Assembly (NCBI RefSeq): GCF_024436065.1
Contig: NZ_JANFNS010000010.1
Coordinates: 1-54,356, forward strand
Length of the DNA: 54,356 nt
Direction of reading: 5' to 3'
Origin: Saccharibacillus sp. JS10
GTDB taxonomy: Bacteria > Bacillota > Bacilli > Paenibacillales > Paenibacillaceae
The notes beneath the pieces were generated by a model. The model searched no databases. It saw only the letters and a program-made list of their open reading frames with translations, and was not told where the DNA came from. The translations under genes were made by a program, and so were the position numbers. Positions 1 to 8,619 of this stretch are shown piece by piece (position 1 is the stretch's first letter; each line of letters begins with the position of its first letter).

Positions 1-31
1 AGGGTCCTGGGAGAGTAGGAAGCTGCCAAGC
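1..31 (+). rRNA. 5S ribosomal RNA, 3' end only
   Basis: The first 31 bases read as the 3' end of a Bacillota 5S rRNA: a GGGTCCTGGGAGAGTAGGA segment, then the closing GCCAAGC. A strong terminator follows at once. The rest of the gene, and presumably a 16S-23S-5S operon, lies upstream of the window and reads rightward. Confidence 0.88.
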
Positions 32-39
32 CGAAGAAG

Positions 40-73
40 AAGCCTGATCTGCATTTGCGGATCAGGCTTTTTT
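40..73 (+). terminator. Terminator of the upstream rRNA operon
   Basis: The arms AAGCCTGATC (40-49) and GATCAGGCTT (60-69) pair perfectly. The stem extends inward through 50-52/57-59 to an ATTT loop. A run of six T follows the 3' arm. The position right after 5S rRNA fits the end of the rRNA transcript. Confidence 0.9.
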
Positions 74-85
74 GTATAAATTGGA

Positions 86-1072
<987 letters not shown>

Positions 1073-1154
1073 GTAAAAAAGCCTCCTTACAAGATAGGTA
1101 TCGTCCAAACAAGTAAACAAACATATCCGCTGCACATGTCGTCACTTATGTACG

Positions 1155-1184
1155 ATTATACATAGATAATGAGATCAAAAGCAA
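1155..1184 (-). promoter_or_regulatory. Probable sigma-A promoter of the aldo/keto reductase gene
   Basis: On the minus strand, TTGCTT (1179-1184), an 18-nt spacer and TATAAT (1155-1160), with a TG just before the -10. This gives a leader of roughly 75 nt to the start at 1072. Confidence 0.6.
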
Positions 1185-1203
1185 AATCGCTCTAGCGGAT
1201 ACG

Positions 1204-1227
1204 ACAATATAACGTTATAATGTTTAA
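1204..1227 (+). promoter_or_regulatory. Palindromic operator-like site before the AraC regulator gene
   Basis: The 20-nt near-palindrome ACAaTATAACGTTATAaTGT (1204-1223) has a perfect 12-bp core TATAACGTTATA (1208-1219). The whole 24-nt block, with four more bases TTAA, recurs exactly at 17830-17853 before the amidohydrolase operon. A TATAAT at 1216-1221 can be the -10 of the regulator gene, so a bound protein would block the promoter. The GntR/UTRA protein encoded at 13074-13793 is the best candidate for binding it. This is inference. Confidence 0.7.
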
Positions 1228-1260
1228 AAACATGATCGGTAATAGGGGGCAAATAACATC

Positions 1261-3579
1261 ATGAAACAGCGTATGCAAGCTTTAAATAGGTCCCGAATCT
1301 TTTTTCAAGAACGCTGGAATTTTGTAAAGTCCAAACTTTTATTTCGTTATGCGATTTCTTATATCTTAGCTTTCCTGATTCCTTTAACCGCTCTTACCGT
1401 ATTTGTATATGATAGCGCTGTCAAAAATTTGCGTTCCGAAATCGAACAATCCAAAGTCAATCAATTGAGCCAAGTTAAACTTACGATTGACGATCGGATG
1501 AGTGAACTTCATGCTTTGGCGAGTCGAATTTCTTACGATGAACATTTGACACCTTATATGCTGAATGATCCGTTATCTGCGCAGGAAGCAGTTCGAATAC
1601 TCGCCAATTATAAAGCCAGTAACAGTATCGTGGAAGATTTGCTGCTATACACGCATGGAGACGAAAAGATTTATTCACATCGTGGGCTTGCCGATCTGGA
1701 TGTTGTTTTTAACAAAGAATATCGATTCGAAAATTGGACAGCGGAGCAAGTGCGCAGCAATCTGAACGAGATCGATCAGCCTTTGGTTCGCGCCGCAGAG
1801 ATGGTGAATATGTATTCGCGCCAAGAGCCTCTCCTCACCTACATCGTCCCGATCAAAACGAATGATCCGTATCCGTACGGAGCGGTCGTGTATTTAATGA
1901 AGGAATCCAAATTAACGGGTGTGATGGATTCGATCTTGAACGATGTGAACGGAAGTAATTATATTTTTAATGAAAACGGAGAAGTACTGACGACGAATAG
2001 CCGCGGGGAAGTGACTCCGAATAACGAATGGAATAGACTCGCGCAACTTCAACCCGGTATTCATAGCATGGAACTGAACGGAGAAAAACAATCGGTCGTC
2101 TCGGTCAAGTCAGAAGAAAATAATTGGACCTACGTCATGACGATGCCAAGCCATCAGTTTTTTGGACGGGTCGCGCATGTACAGACGTTGATTGCGATTG
2201 TGTTTGCTTTGGTTGTGCTGACAGGCAGTATTGCGGCAATGATGCTCGCCAAGCGTCAGTATCATCCGGTGAAAGATCTGATGGAGTTTGTTGGCATTCA
2301 GAGCGGCGCAGCGATGAAAGCTTCGAATGAGTGGGACTCGATTCGCCAAACGATTCGCGACTATAATGCCAGAATCGATATGCAGCAGCCTTTTGTACGG
2401 AATCAATGTCTATTATTGCTGCTCAAGCATGGTCGTCCGAATGACCGTGAAATGATAAAAGTCATCGATGGAATCGGACTTGGATTTTCAAGCGGTAAAG
2501 GCATGTATGTCACGGCGATCTTATCGTGGAGCGATGCTGGAAATAGCAAAGCAGTTGAGCCGCAGCATTACGATATGCAAGAAAGATTTGAATGTCTGGA
2601 TATTGAGCCAAGCGGTGCAAAAGTATTCGGCGTTGAGTTTTCGGCTGACGATCAGTTGGCTTTGGTGATTGCTTTGGAAGAAAGAGAAGATGCAGAAGAT
2701 TTATGTGCACGAATTCAATATACGATCGAACATGTTCAACAGATCGCGGAAAGTCTTTTGCCGTCTTCGTTAAATATCGCGGTAGGTTCAGCTTATGCGG
2801 ATCTGGATTCGCTTAATCAATCTTTTGTCGAAGCGGCAGCGGCACTGGAATATCGGAAAATGAACGGACGCGAAACTATCACGTATTTCGAACAGTTATC
2901 GGACGCTGAACAGACGGATGAGAGCAGCTTCTGGATTCCGCGCAAAATGATGTTGAAATTGGATCAAAGTCTCAAGCAAGGCAGTACGCTTGTCGCAATG
3001 CGGATGATATCAGATATTATGGATACGCTCAAAAAAGAACCGTTATCCGCTCCTTTGCTGCGCTGTATCTGTTTTGACGTGCTCAATTCGTTACTGCGAA
3101 CGGCTTCAGAAATCGGAATGAAAGAAGTGTTTGCCGATATTTCGGTATTGGCTTCATTCGAGACGTTGGAAGAACTGGAAAGCCGTCTGGTATCGCTGGC
3201 TTCGGAAATTTGTCTACAAGTCGAGCGTACGACCGAAGAAAAACGAGATACGTTAATCGACGACATTGTAAAAGACGTGGACGACCGATTCTCCGATTAC
3301 ACGCTGAGCCTTGAACATCTCGCGTTGAAGTATTCGGTGTCCACTTCTTATTTGAGTCGCAGTTTCAAAGAAAAAACAGGGCTGAACTTTTCGCAATATA
3401 TTTGGCGTCGCCGCGTGGATGAAGTCATCCGGCAGTTAGAAACGACTAGCGCACCGTTAAAAGAAATCATCGAACAAGTCGGCTATCTGGATGCCCCTAA
3501 CTTTATTCGCAAGTTCAAAAAAGAAATGGGCTTTACGCCGGGACAATACCGTAAATTGAAAGCGTCTAAGCGTGCCTAG
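1261..3579 (+). CDS. Membrane-anchored AraC-family transcriptional regulator
   Basis: A 772-residue one-component regulator of a kind common in Paenibacillus. A transmembrane helix near residues 35-58 (YAISYILAFLIPLTALTVF), an extracellular Cache-like sensor region of about 240 residues, and a second helix near 300-322 are followed by a cytoplasmic linker. A C-terminal AraC DNA-binding domain covers about residues 670-767 and has two helix-turn-helix units (LALKYSVSTSYLSRSFKEK and IIEQVGYLDAPNFIRKFKKE). The ATG at 1261 follows a G-rich ribosome site. The family senses extracellular sugars and activates nearby uptake and hydrolase genes. Here the likely targets are the GH130/transporter and GH38/GH125 units. 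Its own promoter carries the palindrome shared with the amidohydrolase operon. Confidence 0.88.
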   Translation: MKQRMQALNRSRIFFQERWNFVKSKLLFRYAISYILAFLIPLTALTVFVYDSAVKNLRSEIEQSKVNQLSQVKLTIDDRMSELHALASRISYDEHLTPYMLNDPLSAQEAVRILANYKASNSIVEDLLLYTHGDEKIYSHRGLADLDVVFNKEYRFENWTAEQVRSNLNEIDQPLVRAAEMVNMYSRQEPLLTYIVPIKTNDPYPYGAVVYLMKESKLTGVMDSILNDVNGSNYIFNENGEVLTTNSRGEVTPNNEWNRLAQLQPGIHSMELNGEKQSVVSVKSEENNWTYVMTMPSHQFFGRVAHVQTLIAIVFALVVLTGSIAAMMLAKRQYHPVKDLMEFVGIQSGAAMKASNEWDSIRQTIRDYNARIDMQQPFVRNQCLLLLLKHGRPNDREMIKVIDGIGLGFSSGKGMYVTAILSWSDAGNSKAVEPQHYDMQERFECLDIEPSGAKVFGVEFSADDQLALVIALEEREDAEDLCARIQYTIEHVQQIAESLLPSSLNIAVGSAYADLDSLNQSFVEAAAALEYRKMNGRETITYFEQLSDAEQTDESSFWIPRKMMLKLDQSLKQGSTLVAMRMISDIMDTLKKEPLSAPLLRCICFDVLNSLLRTASEIGMKEVFADISVLASFETLEELESRLVSLASEICLQVERTTEEKRDTLIDDIVKDVDDRFSDYTLSLEHLALKYSVSTSYLSRSFKEKTGLNFSQYIWRRRVDEVIRQLETTSAPLKEIIEQVGYLDAPNFIRKFKKEMGFTPGQYRKLKASKRA

Positions 3580-3606
3580 TTCTACGTCTACTTCTGTCTG
3601 CTCTCG

Positions 3607-4632
3607 TTAGGCTTTTACGGCGGCGTCAGACAAAATATGCTCCACTAATTCGTTTACCGGTACGGTCGCTAAAGCAATCGCCGTATCCGTTACTCCATAG
3701 TAGATATACAGCAGATCGTCTTTCACGACGTTTCCGGTAGGGAATACGACGTTCGGGATCTGATAACCGAATTTTTCGTAATACGTTTCCGGCTCCATGA
3801 TCGGCTCCCATGTACGCGCGATTACTTTTTCGGGATTGTCCAGATCCAATAGCAAAGCGCCTACGCGGTATACGATATCGTCGTCTACCCCGTGATACAG
3901 AACGAGCCAGCCTTTGTCGGTACGGATAGGCGGGGTAGAACCTCCGATTTTACGCGATTCCCAAGACTGATTTTCGGCTTTGGCGAGTAGCTTCGGTTCA
4001 TCCCAGTGGATAAGATCGTCGGAGTATGTAATCCACATTGCGGCTTTTTCGGTACCGTACTGTTCGCCTACGTACTCTTCCGGTCTACGCAGCAGCACGT
4101 AACGACCGTTGATTTTTTCGGGGAATAAAATATTGTCGCGATCATTGATCTCTAGCGGAGTCGTATCGGCAACAAATTCCCAATCGATCAGGTTGGTAGA
4201 TTTGGCAATCGACGATCGAGTCAGCCAATGCCCTTCTTCTTCGCCCCAACCGTCGGGGTAAGTCGGAATCGAACGCTCCGGAACGCCGGTATTGGTCGGG
4301 TAGTAATTCATCGCACACGGACGCAGTGCATAGTTCATATAAAAAGTTCCGTCGATCTTCACGACGCGAGGATCTTGTACGCTGCCATACGGAAAGCCGA
4401 GTTCGTCGGGCGTGAGTACCGGTTCGTTTTTGACATGCGTGAAATGTACGCCGTCGTCGCTTTCCAGCAGGCCGAGAAAGTTTTTGCAGGGTGTCAGCGA
4501 TCCTGCCGTGCGTTCGATCATATAAAATTTGTCGTTGTCGATAATGACAGCGGGGTTGAAGACCGTCGCTTTGCGCCAGTCGTACAAACCAGGAACCACG
4601 ATCGGATTATCCGGGTGACGAGTGATTTTCAT
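3607..4632 (-). CDS. GH130 family beta-mannoside phosphorylase
   Basis: A 341-residue five-bladed beta-propeller protein of glycoside hydrolase family 130 (old DUF377). Known members phosphorolyse beta-mannosides such as Man-beta-1,4-GlcNAc, Man-Glc or beta-1,2-mannobiose, releasing mannose 1-phosphate. The probable general acid is Asp87 in the VQDPRVVKIDG motif, where many relatives have Glu instead of the Gln. The ATVFNPAV, IERTAG and YHGVDDDIVYRVGALLLD segments fit the active site, and the His/Tyr/Arg residues in the last one fit a phosphorylase rather than the Glu-based hydrolase subgroup. AGGAGG precedes the ATG. No signal peptide is seen, so it is cytosolic. It is the last gene of the transporter unit, so it probably acts on the imported sugar. 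Subfamily and exact substrate are uncertain. Confidence 0.85.
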   Translation of the reverse strand: MKITRHPDNPIVVPGLYDWRKATVFNPAVIIDNDKFYMIERTAGSLTPCKNFLGLLESDDGVHFTHVKNEPVLTPDELGFPYGSVQDPRVVKIDGTFYMNYALRPCAMNYYPTNTGVPERSIPTYPDGWGEEEGHWLTRSSIAKSTNLIDWEFVADTTPLEINDRDNILFPEKINGRYVLLRRPEEYVGEQYGTEKAAMWITYSDDLIHWDEPKLLAKAENQSWESRKIGGSTPPIRTDKGWLVLYHGVDDDIVYRVGALLLDLDNPEKVIARTWEPIMEPETYYEKFGYQIPNVVFPTGNVVKDDLLYIYYGVTDTAIALATVPVNELVEHILSDAAVKA

Positions 4633-4675
4633 AAAGATATAAGCCTCCTGAATGACGAAATATAAATAGGTAAAA

Positions 4676-4720
4676 AGCAGGCGGGTCGGTTCGGGAAAGT
4701 TCTCCGGTACCGCCCGCCTT
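4676..4720 (-). terminator. Stem-loop between the binding-protein and GH130 genes
   Basis: AGGCGGG (4679-4685) pairs with CCCGCCT (4713-4719), with further CGGT/ACCG pairing inside. Read on the minus strand it is followed by TTTTT. Such hairpins after binding-protein genes act as partial terminators or mRNA stabilisers and make the binding protein more abundant than downstream genes. Confidence 0.65.
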
Positions 4721-4733
4721 GTTGACGATCTAC

Positions 4734-6338
4734 TTAATTGCTTTTCCAGCGGTCATAAGCAGCTTGATTGATCTCGGCTACACGATCGGCGCCCATCTTT
4801 TTGAGCGTTGCGACGTAGTTATCCCAGCCGCTCAACGGTTCGGCACCAGTAATAAACTTCGCTTCCATCTGCTTGACGTAAGTGCTGAGGTCGGAGTTGA
4901 GACTATTGATCTCCGATTGCTCCTCGACCGTCAAGAACAGGGCAGGGAACGGAATACGTGCTCCGTTGTCCAGCAACTTGGTTTGCGTTTCTTCCGACAC
5001 CCATAGGTCGAAGTCCGTCGTCAGACCTTTGCCGATCTCGTCTGTATTCACCGTAGGAGCCGGAATACCGTAGTTTGGCGTCAAGGTCGCACGGAAGTCT
5101 TCGCGGTCTTGACCGTCCGGTACAGGCAAGTACTTTTTGGTTTTGTCGGCTTCGTTTTCATACTCCCAAAGAATACCTTCCGGGCCTTTGTTGAATAACA
5201 ACGCGCCTTCATCGGAGTAGAGATAATCGACCCAACGCATCGAAGCTTCCGGATAAGGATTCTTTTTCGTGATCGCAAAAGCTCCTGTCGTGATTCCGCG
5301 GTTTTTGGCGATTGCCGCTTTCTCTACGTATTCGCTACGTACAGGCAAGAACATCGGATCGTCAGTGGAAGGTTCTCCACCTTTTGTCATATACGCATTC
5401 CAATCCGAGAACAAAGCGATTTGGTTGTTTTGTCCTTTGGCTTTTTTCTGTTCAGCGGTTTGCGAGAAGCTTTCCGAATCCAACAATCCGTCTTTCCACA
5501 GACGGTTCATATATTCGAGATAGTTTTTGAAGCTTTCGTCCATCGGCGTGTAATGTACGACGTCGTTATCATCGACATAGATTTCTTCTTCGTAAGCGCC
5601 GAATGCGCCTAGCAGCCAAGTCCGAATATCGCGTAAGTTTGCAGCAGGCGTCGTTACCGAGGAAATGCCGATCTCGTCGGCTTTGCCGTTGCCATTCGGA
5701 TCTTCTTCTTTGACGCGCTTGAGGTAATCGTACAATTCTTCAGTCGTTTCCGGCAGTTTGTCGATGCCCAGTGCTTTCAAGAATTCGCCGTTGTACCAAA
5801 GCGGATTGCGATACCAGTGTTGACTGAACTCGATGACCGGCAAGGAATAGATATGACCGTCTGGAGCGGTAATCGATTTGCGAACATCCGGGTATTCTTC
5901 CAGCAGTGCATTGAAGTTCGGCGCGTATTCAGTGATCAAGTCTTCCAAAGGAATCAAGACACCTTGTTCGCCGTATTTCAGCTGCTCTGAAGACGTCAAT
6001 CCTGCGGCATAAAATACATCGGGATAATCTTCACTGGCAAAGACCAGATTTTTTTTCGTTTCAAAACTATCTTTCGGTGCATTTTTGTATTCAAACTTGA
6101 TGTTCGACATCTTCTCCATCTCTTGCAGCACCGCCATGTCTTGCCAGTTCTGAACGCCGACGTCGGGCGCCATCATCGTAAGTGTGATCGGTTCTTCGAC
6201 AATCGGGAAACCTTCTTTGCTGACTGTAACGCTCGGCGCACTATTGGAAGCATCTTCGCCGCCGCCACAACCTGCAAGCAGCGATGCGCCTAACCCTCCA
6301 ACCATAAGCAGTTTCCAAGCTTTGCTTCGGATATTCAT
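4734..6338 (-). CDS. Extracellular solute-binding lipoprotein of a sugar ABC transporter (LplA-like)
   Basis: A 534-residue family 1 extracellular solute-binding protein. A lipoprotein signal peptide (KLLMVGGLGASLLAGC) puts the lipidated Cys near residue 24, anchoring it outside the membrane. The length and motifs (an aromatic-rich ligand cleft, ALGIDKLPETTEELYDYLKRV, a DPNGNGKADEIG loop that resembles a calcium site) match the large LplA/YtcQ type that works with LplB/LplC-type permeases. The ATG follows a GAGGGGG ribosome site. It sits directly after the two permease genes. With GH130, GH38 and GH125 enzymes around it, an oligomannoside or N-glycan fragment is the likely ligand, but this is inferred from context. 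Confidence 0.9.
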   Translation of the reverse strand: MNIRSKAWKLLMVGGLGASLLAGCGGGEDASNSAPSVTVSKEGFPIVEEPITLTMMAPDVGVQNWQDMAVLQEMEKMSNIKFEYKNAPKDSFETKKNLVFASEDYPDVFYAAGLTSSEQLKYGEQGVLIPLEDLITEYAPNFNALLEEYPDVRKSITAPDGHIYSLPVIEFSQHWYRNPLWYNGEFLKALGIDKLPETTEELYDYLKRVKEEDPNGNGKADEIGISSVTTPAANLRDIRTWLLGAFGAYEEEIYVDDNDVVHYTPMDESFKNYLEYMNRLWKDGLLDSESFSQTAEQKKAKGQNNQIALFSDWNAYMTKGGEPSTDDPMFLPVRSEYVEKAAIAKNRGITTGAFAITKKNPYPEASMRWVDYLYSDEGALLFNKGPEGILWEYENEADKTKKYLPVPDGQDREDFRATLTPNYGIPAPTVNTDEIGKGLTTDFDLWVSEETQTKLLDNGARIPFPALFLTVEEQSEINSLNSDLSTYVKQMEAKFITGAEPLSGWDNYVATLKKMGADRVAEINQAAYDRWKSN

Positions 6339-6375
6339 CGTAAATCCCCCTCTTTTTAAAGTCAGTTGTTCAAGC

Positions 6376-7287
6376 TTACCCTTTCACCGAACCGATCATC
6401 ACCCCCTGTACGAAATATCTTTGCAGGAACGGGTACACGGCGATGATCGGAAGCGTTGATACGACGATAACGCCGTATTTGATCAACGAAGCGGTTTCTG
6501 CTTTGGAGTTCATCGCTTGAGCAATATCTCCGCTGATCGCAGCTCCGGTCGTTTCCGCCGACATTTCTTGCAAAACGAGAATCTGACGCAATACCATTTG
6601 CAGCGGATATTTCGACTCCGTATTCAAATAGATCAGTGCTGAGAAGTAACTATTCCAATGCCCGACGCCGTAGAACAAAGCCATAACTGCAATAATTGGC
6701 GCAGAGAGCGGCAAAACGATTTTCCAAAACAACTTGATATTCGTACAGCCATCGATATGCGCGGCTTCTTGCAGTTCTTTTGGAATCGTGGATTGGAAAA
6801 AGGTACGTGCAACGACGATATTCCATACGGAAGCGGCTACCGGCAAGATCAGAGCACCCATTGTATCGATCAGCCCGAGGTTTTTGACCACGAGATAAGT
6901 CGGAACCAGACCGCCACTGAAAAACATCGTCAGCAAAATGAATGCCATAAACCAGTTGCGTCCGACAAAGTCGGAGCGGCTAAGTGCATAGGCTGCGGGC
7001 AAGGTGACTGCCAAATTGAGCATCGTGCCGACAGCGGTATAAATGATCGTGTTCAGATAACCGTTCCATATTTTCGGGTTGTTGAATACCAGTTCATATC
7101 CTGCCCACGTGATGTCTTTGGGGAACAACCACATTTGCCCCGAATTGACGGCTTGCGGGCTGCTGATCGACGCACTCAGGATATAAATCAGCGGATATAA
7201 CACGACAACAAGGGCGACACAGAGATAGACGTACGTGCCGAGCAAAAAAAGTTTATCGCCTTTAGATTCTTGCATCGATTTGACCAT
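6376..7287 (-). CDS. Sugar ABC transporter permease (LplC/YtcP-like)
   Basis: A 303-residue inner-membrane permease of the CUT1 class with about six transmembrane helices, beginning with FLLGTYVYLCVALVVVLYPLIYILSAS. The EAA loop that docks the ATPase is visible as ELQEAAHIDGCTNIKLFWKIVLP. Its C-terminus ends YFVQGVMIGSVKG, the usual end of LplC-type permeases. A GTAAGGAGGG ribosome site precedes the ATG. It lies 12 nt after its partner permease. No ATP-binding gene is present; Bacillota transporters of this type commonly share an MsmX-like ATPase encoded elsewhere. Confidence 0.93.
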   Translation of the reverse strand: MVKSMQESKGDKLFLLGTYVYLCVALVVVLYPLIYILSASISSPQAVNSGQMWLFPKDITWAGYELVFNNPKIWNGYLNTIIYTAVGTMLNLAVTLPAAYALSRSDFVGRNWFMAFILLTMFFSGGLVPTYLVVKNLGLIDTMGALILPVAASVWNIVVARTFFQSTIPKELQEAAHIDGCTNIKLFWKIVLPLSAPIIAVMALFYGVGHWNSYFSALIYLNTESKYPLQMVLRQILVLQEMSAETTGAAISGDIAQAMNSKAETASLIKYGVIVVSTLPIIAVYPFLQRYFVQGVMIGSVKG

Positions 7288-7299
7288 AACGTTCCCTCC

Positions 7300-8250
7300 T
7301 TACCACAGACTGTTTGAGCTGGTGCGTCTAGCGATCCAGTTGACCGTAACGAGCAAGATGACATTGATGACCGAGTTGAACAATCCGACCGCGGTCGAGA
7401 AGCTGTATTGGGCATCGACGAGACCGGCTCGGTATACATAAGTGGAGATAACGTCGGAAGCTTCTAAGTTGAGCGAGTTTTGCAGCAACAAGATCTTTTC
7501 GTAGCCGACAGTCAAAATATTGCCCATATTCAAAATCAACATGATCGTAATCGTCGGTAAAATCGTCGGCAAGTTGATATGTAGCACACGCTTGAAGCGG
7601 CTTGCACCGTCGACGATAGCGGCTTCGTGTAATTGGGGATCTACCCCGGACAAAGCGGCGAGATAGATGATCGTGCCCCAGCCTGTACTTTGCCAGACGC
7701 CAGAGAGGACATACATCGTTTTGAACCATGCGGGATCGGTCAGAAATTGCGGCGCATTAAAGCCTAACGCTTCGATCAACATGACGATCATGCCGTTGCT
7801 TGGAGACAGGAAAGTGATAATCATACCCGCCATGACGACAACGGAAATGAAGTGCGGCGCGTAAGTGACGGTCTGTACCGTCTTTTTGAATTTGCCGCTC
7901 GCGATTTCGTTAAAAGCGAGAGCCAAAATGATCGGAAGCGGGAACCCGATCGCAAGCTCGTAGAAACTGATGCTGAATGTGTTCCAAAGTAAATCCCAGA
8001 AATAATAAGAATTGAAGAAACGTTCAAAATGGTCGAACCCGACCCAAGAACTACCGGTGATACCTTTGGACGGAATAAAGTTTTTGAAAGCGATCTGGAT
8101 ACCGTACATCGGGAAGTAATGGAAAATTAAAAAGTACAGAAGTGCCGGAAGCATAAATAGGTACAGTTCCCAGTTGGCTAAAATTTGGGCACGCTTCGAA
8201 CTCTTTTTCAAAAGCGGCAAATCGGCAGTGGATGACTTGGATGCTTTCAT
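7300..8250 (-). CDS. Sugar ABC transporter permease (LplB/YtcG-like)
   Basis: A 316-residue CUT1 permease with about six membrane helices (first LYLFMLPALLYFLIFHYFPMY) and the EAA loop DPQLHEAAIVDGASRFKRVLHINLP. It ends VNWIARRTSSNSLW, typical of LplB-type proteins. The start at 8250 (MKASKSS) is preferred over the longer reading from 8325 because GAAGGGAGG lies just before it. It is the first gene of the leftward transporter-GH130 unit and is divergent from GH38. Its upstream region carries a cre-like palindrome, which suggests glucose repression. Confidence 0.92.
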   Translation of the reverse strand: MKASKSSTADLPLLKKSSKRAQILANWELYLFMLPALLYFLIFHYFPMYGIQIAFKNFIPSKGITGSSWVGFDHFERFFNSYYFWDLLWNTFSISFYELAIGFPLPIILALAFNEIASGKFKKTVQTVTYAPHFISVVVMAGMIITFLSPSNGMIVMLIEALGFNAPQFLTDPAWFKTMYVLSGVWQSTGWGTIIYLAALSGVDPQLHEAAIVDGASRFKRVLHINLPTILPTITIMLILNMGNILTVGYEKILLLQNSLNLEASDVISTYVYRAGLVDAQYSFSTAVGLFNSVINVILLVTVNWIARRTSSNSLW

Positions 8251-8354
8251 TGACTTTCCTCCCTTCTCTATTGAAAAGCACGCGTAAAGCGATGATCTTG
8301 TATCGGATAAGTGCGAAGCGAACATGCAGCATGTCCAACTTGGTTATCCAAAAT

Positions 8355-8380
8355 GATAAGCGCTTACAACTTGAATCTTA
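8355..8380 (-). promoter_or_regulatory. CcpA (cre)-like site at the start of the transporter operon
   Basis: GATAAGCGCTTACA (8355-8368) matches the cre consensus TGWAARCGYTWWCA at 12 of 14 positions and has a perfect TAAGCGCTTA core. On the minus strand a -10-like TAAGAT (8375-8380) sits just upstream, so the cre would overlap the start of transcription, a classic place for carbon catabolite repression. Confidence 0.55.
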
Positions 8381-8406
8381 ACGAAGTTTTGGAGAAGCCG
8401 TAAATA

Positions 8407-8521
8407 TGTCAATTGCGTATTGTCATTCTTGAAAAGCGGACAAACGGCGCAGTAGAGCGGTTTTGAAGGGTGAAATGAATCAGCATGTCAACTTTTTAAA
8501 ATCTACAATTGTGTCAAATTT
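8407..8521. promoter_or_regulatory. Direct TGTCA repeats between the divergent mannoside operons
   Basis: Four same-direction copies of a TGTCA motif occur at 8407, 8421, 8486 and 8512. The best pair is TGTCAACTTT (8486-8495) and TGTCAAATTT (8512-8521), 26 bp apart. AraC-family activators often bind direct repeats of this kind. Binding by the regulator encoded at 1261-3579 is a guess from position. The rest of this 369-bp gap holds the leftward promoter and cre, and no gene. Confidence 0.4.
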
Positions 8522-8619
8522 GAGCCAAGATCAAGGTTGGGAAAACCACATATTGTACTTATGCCAAGGGTATGACAGTATGAGCTACTGAACGAACACG
8601 GTGAAGGAGGGCATCATTC

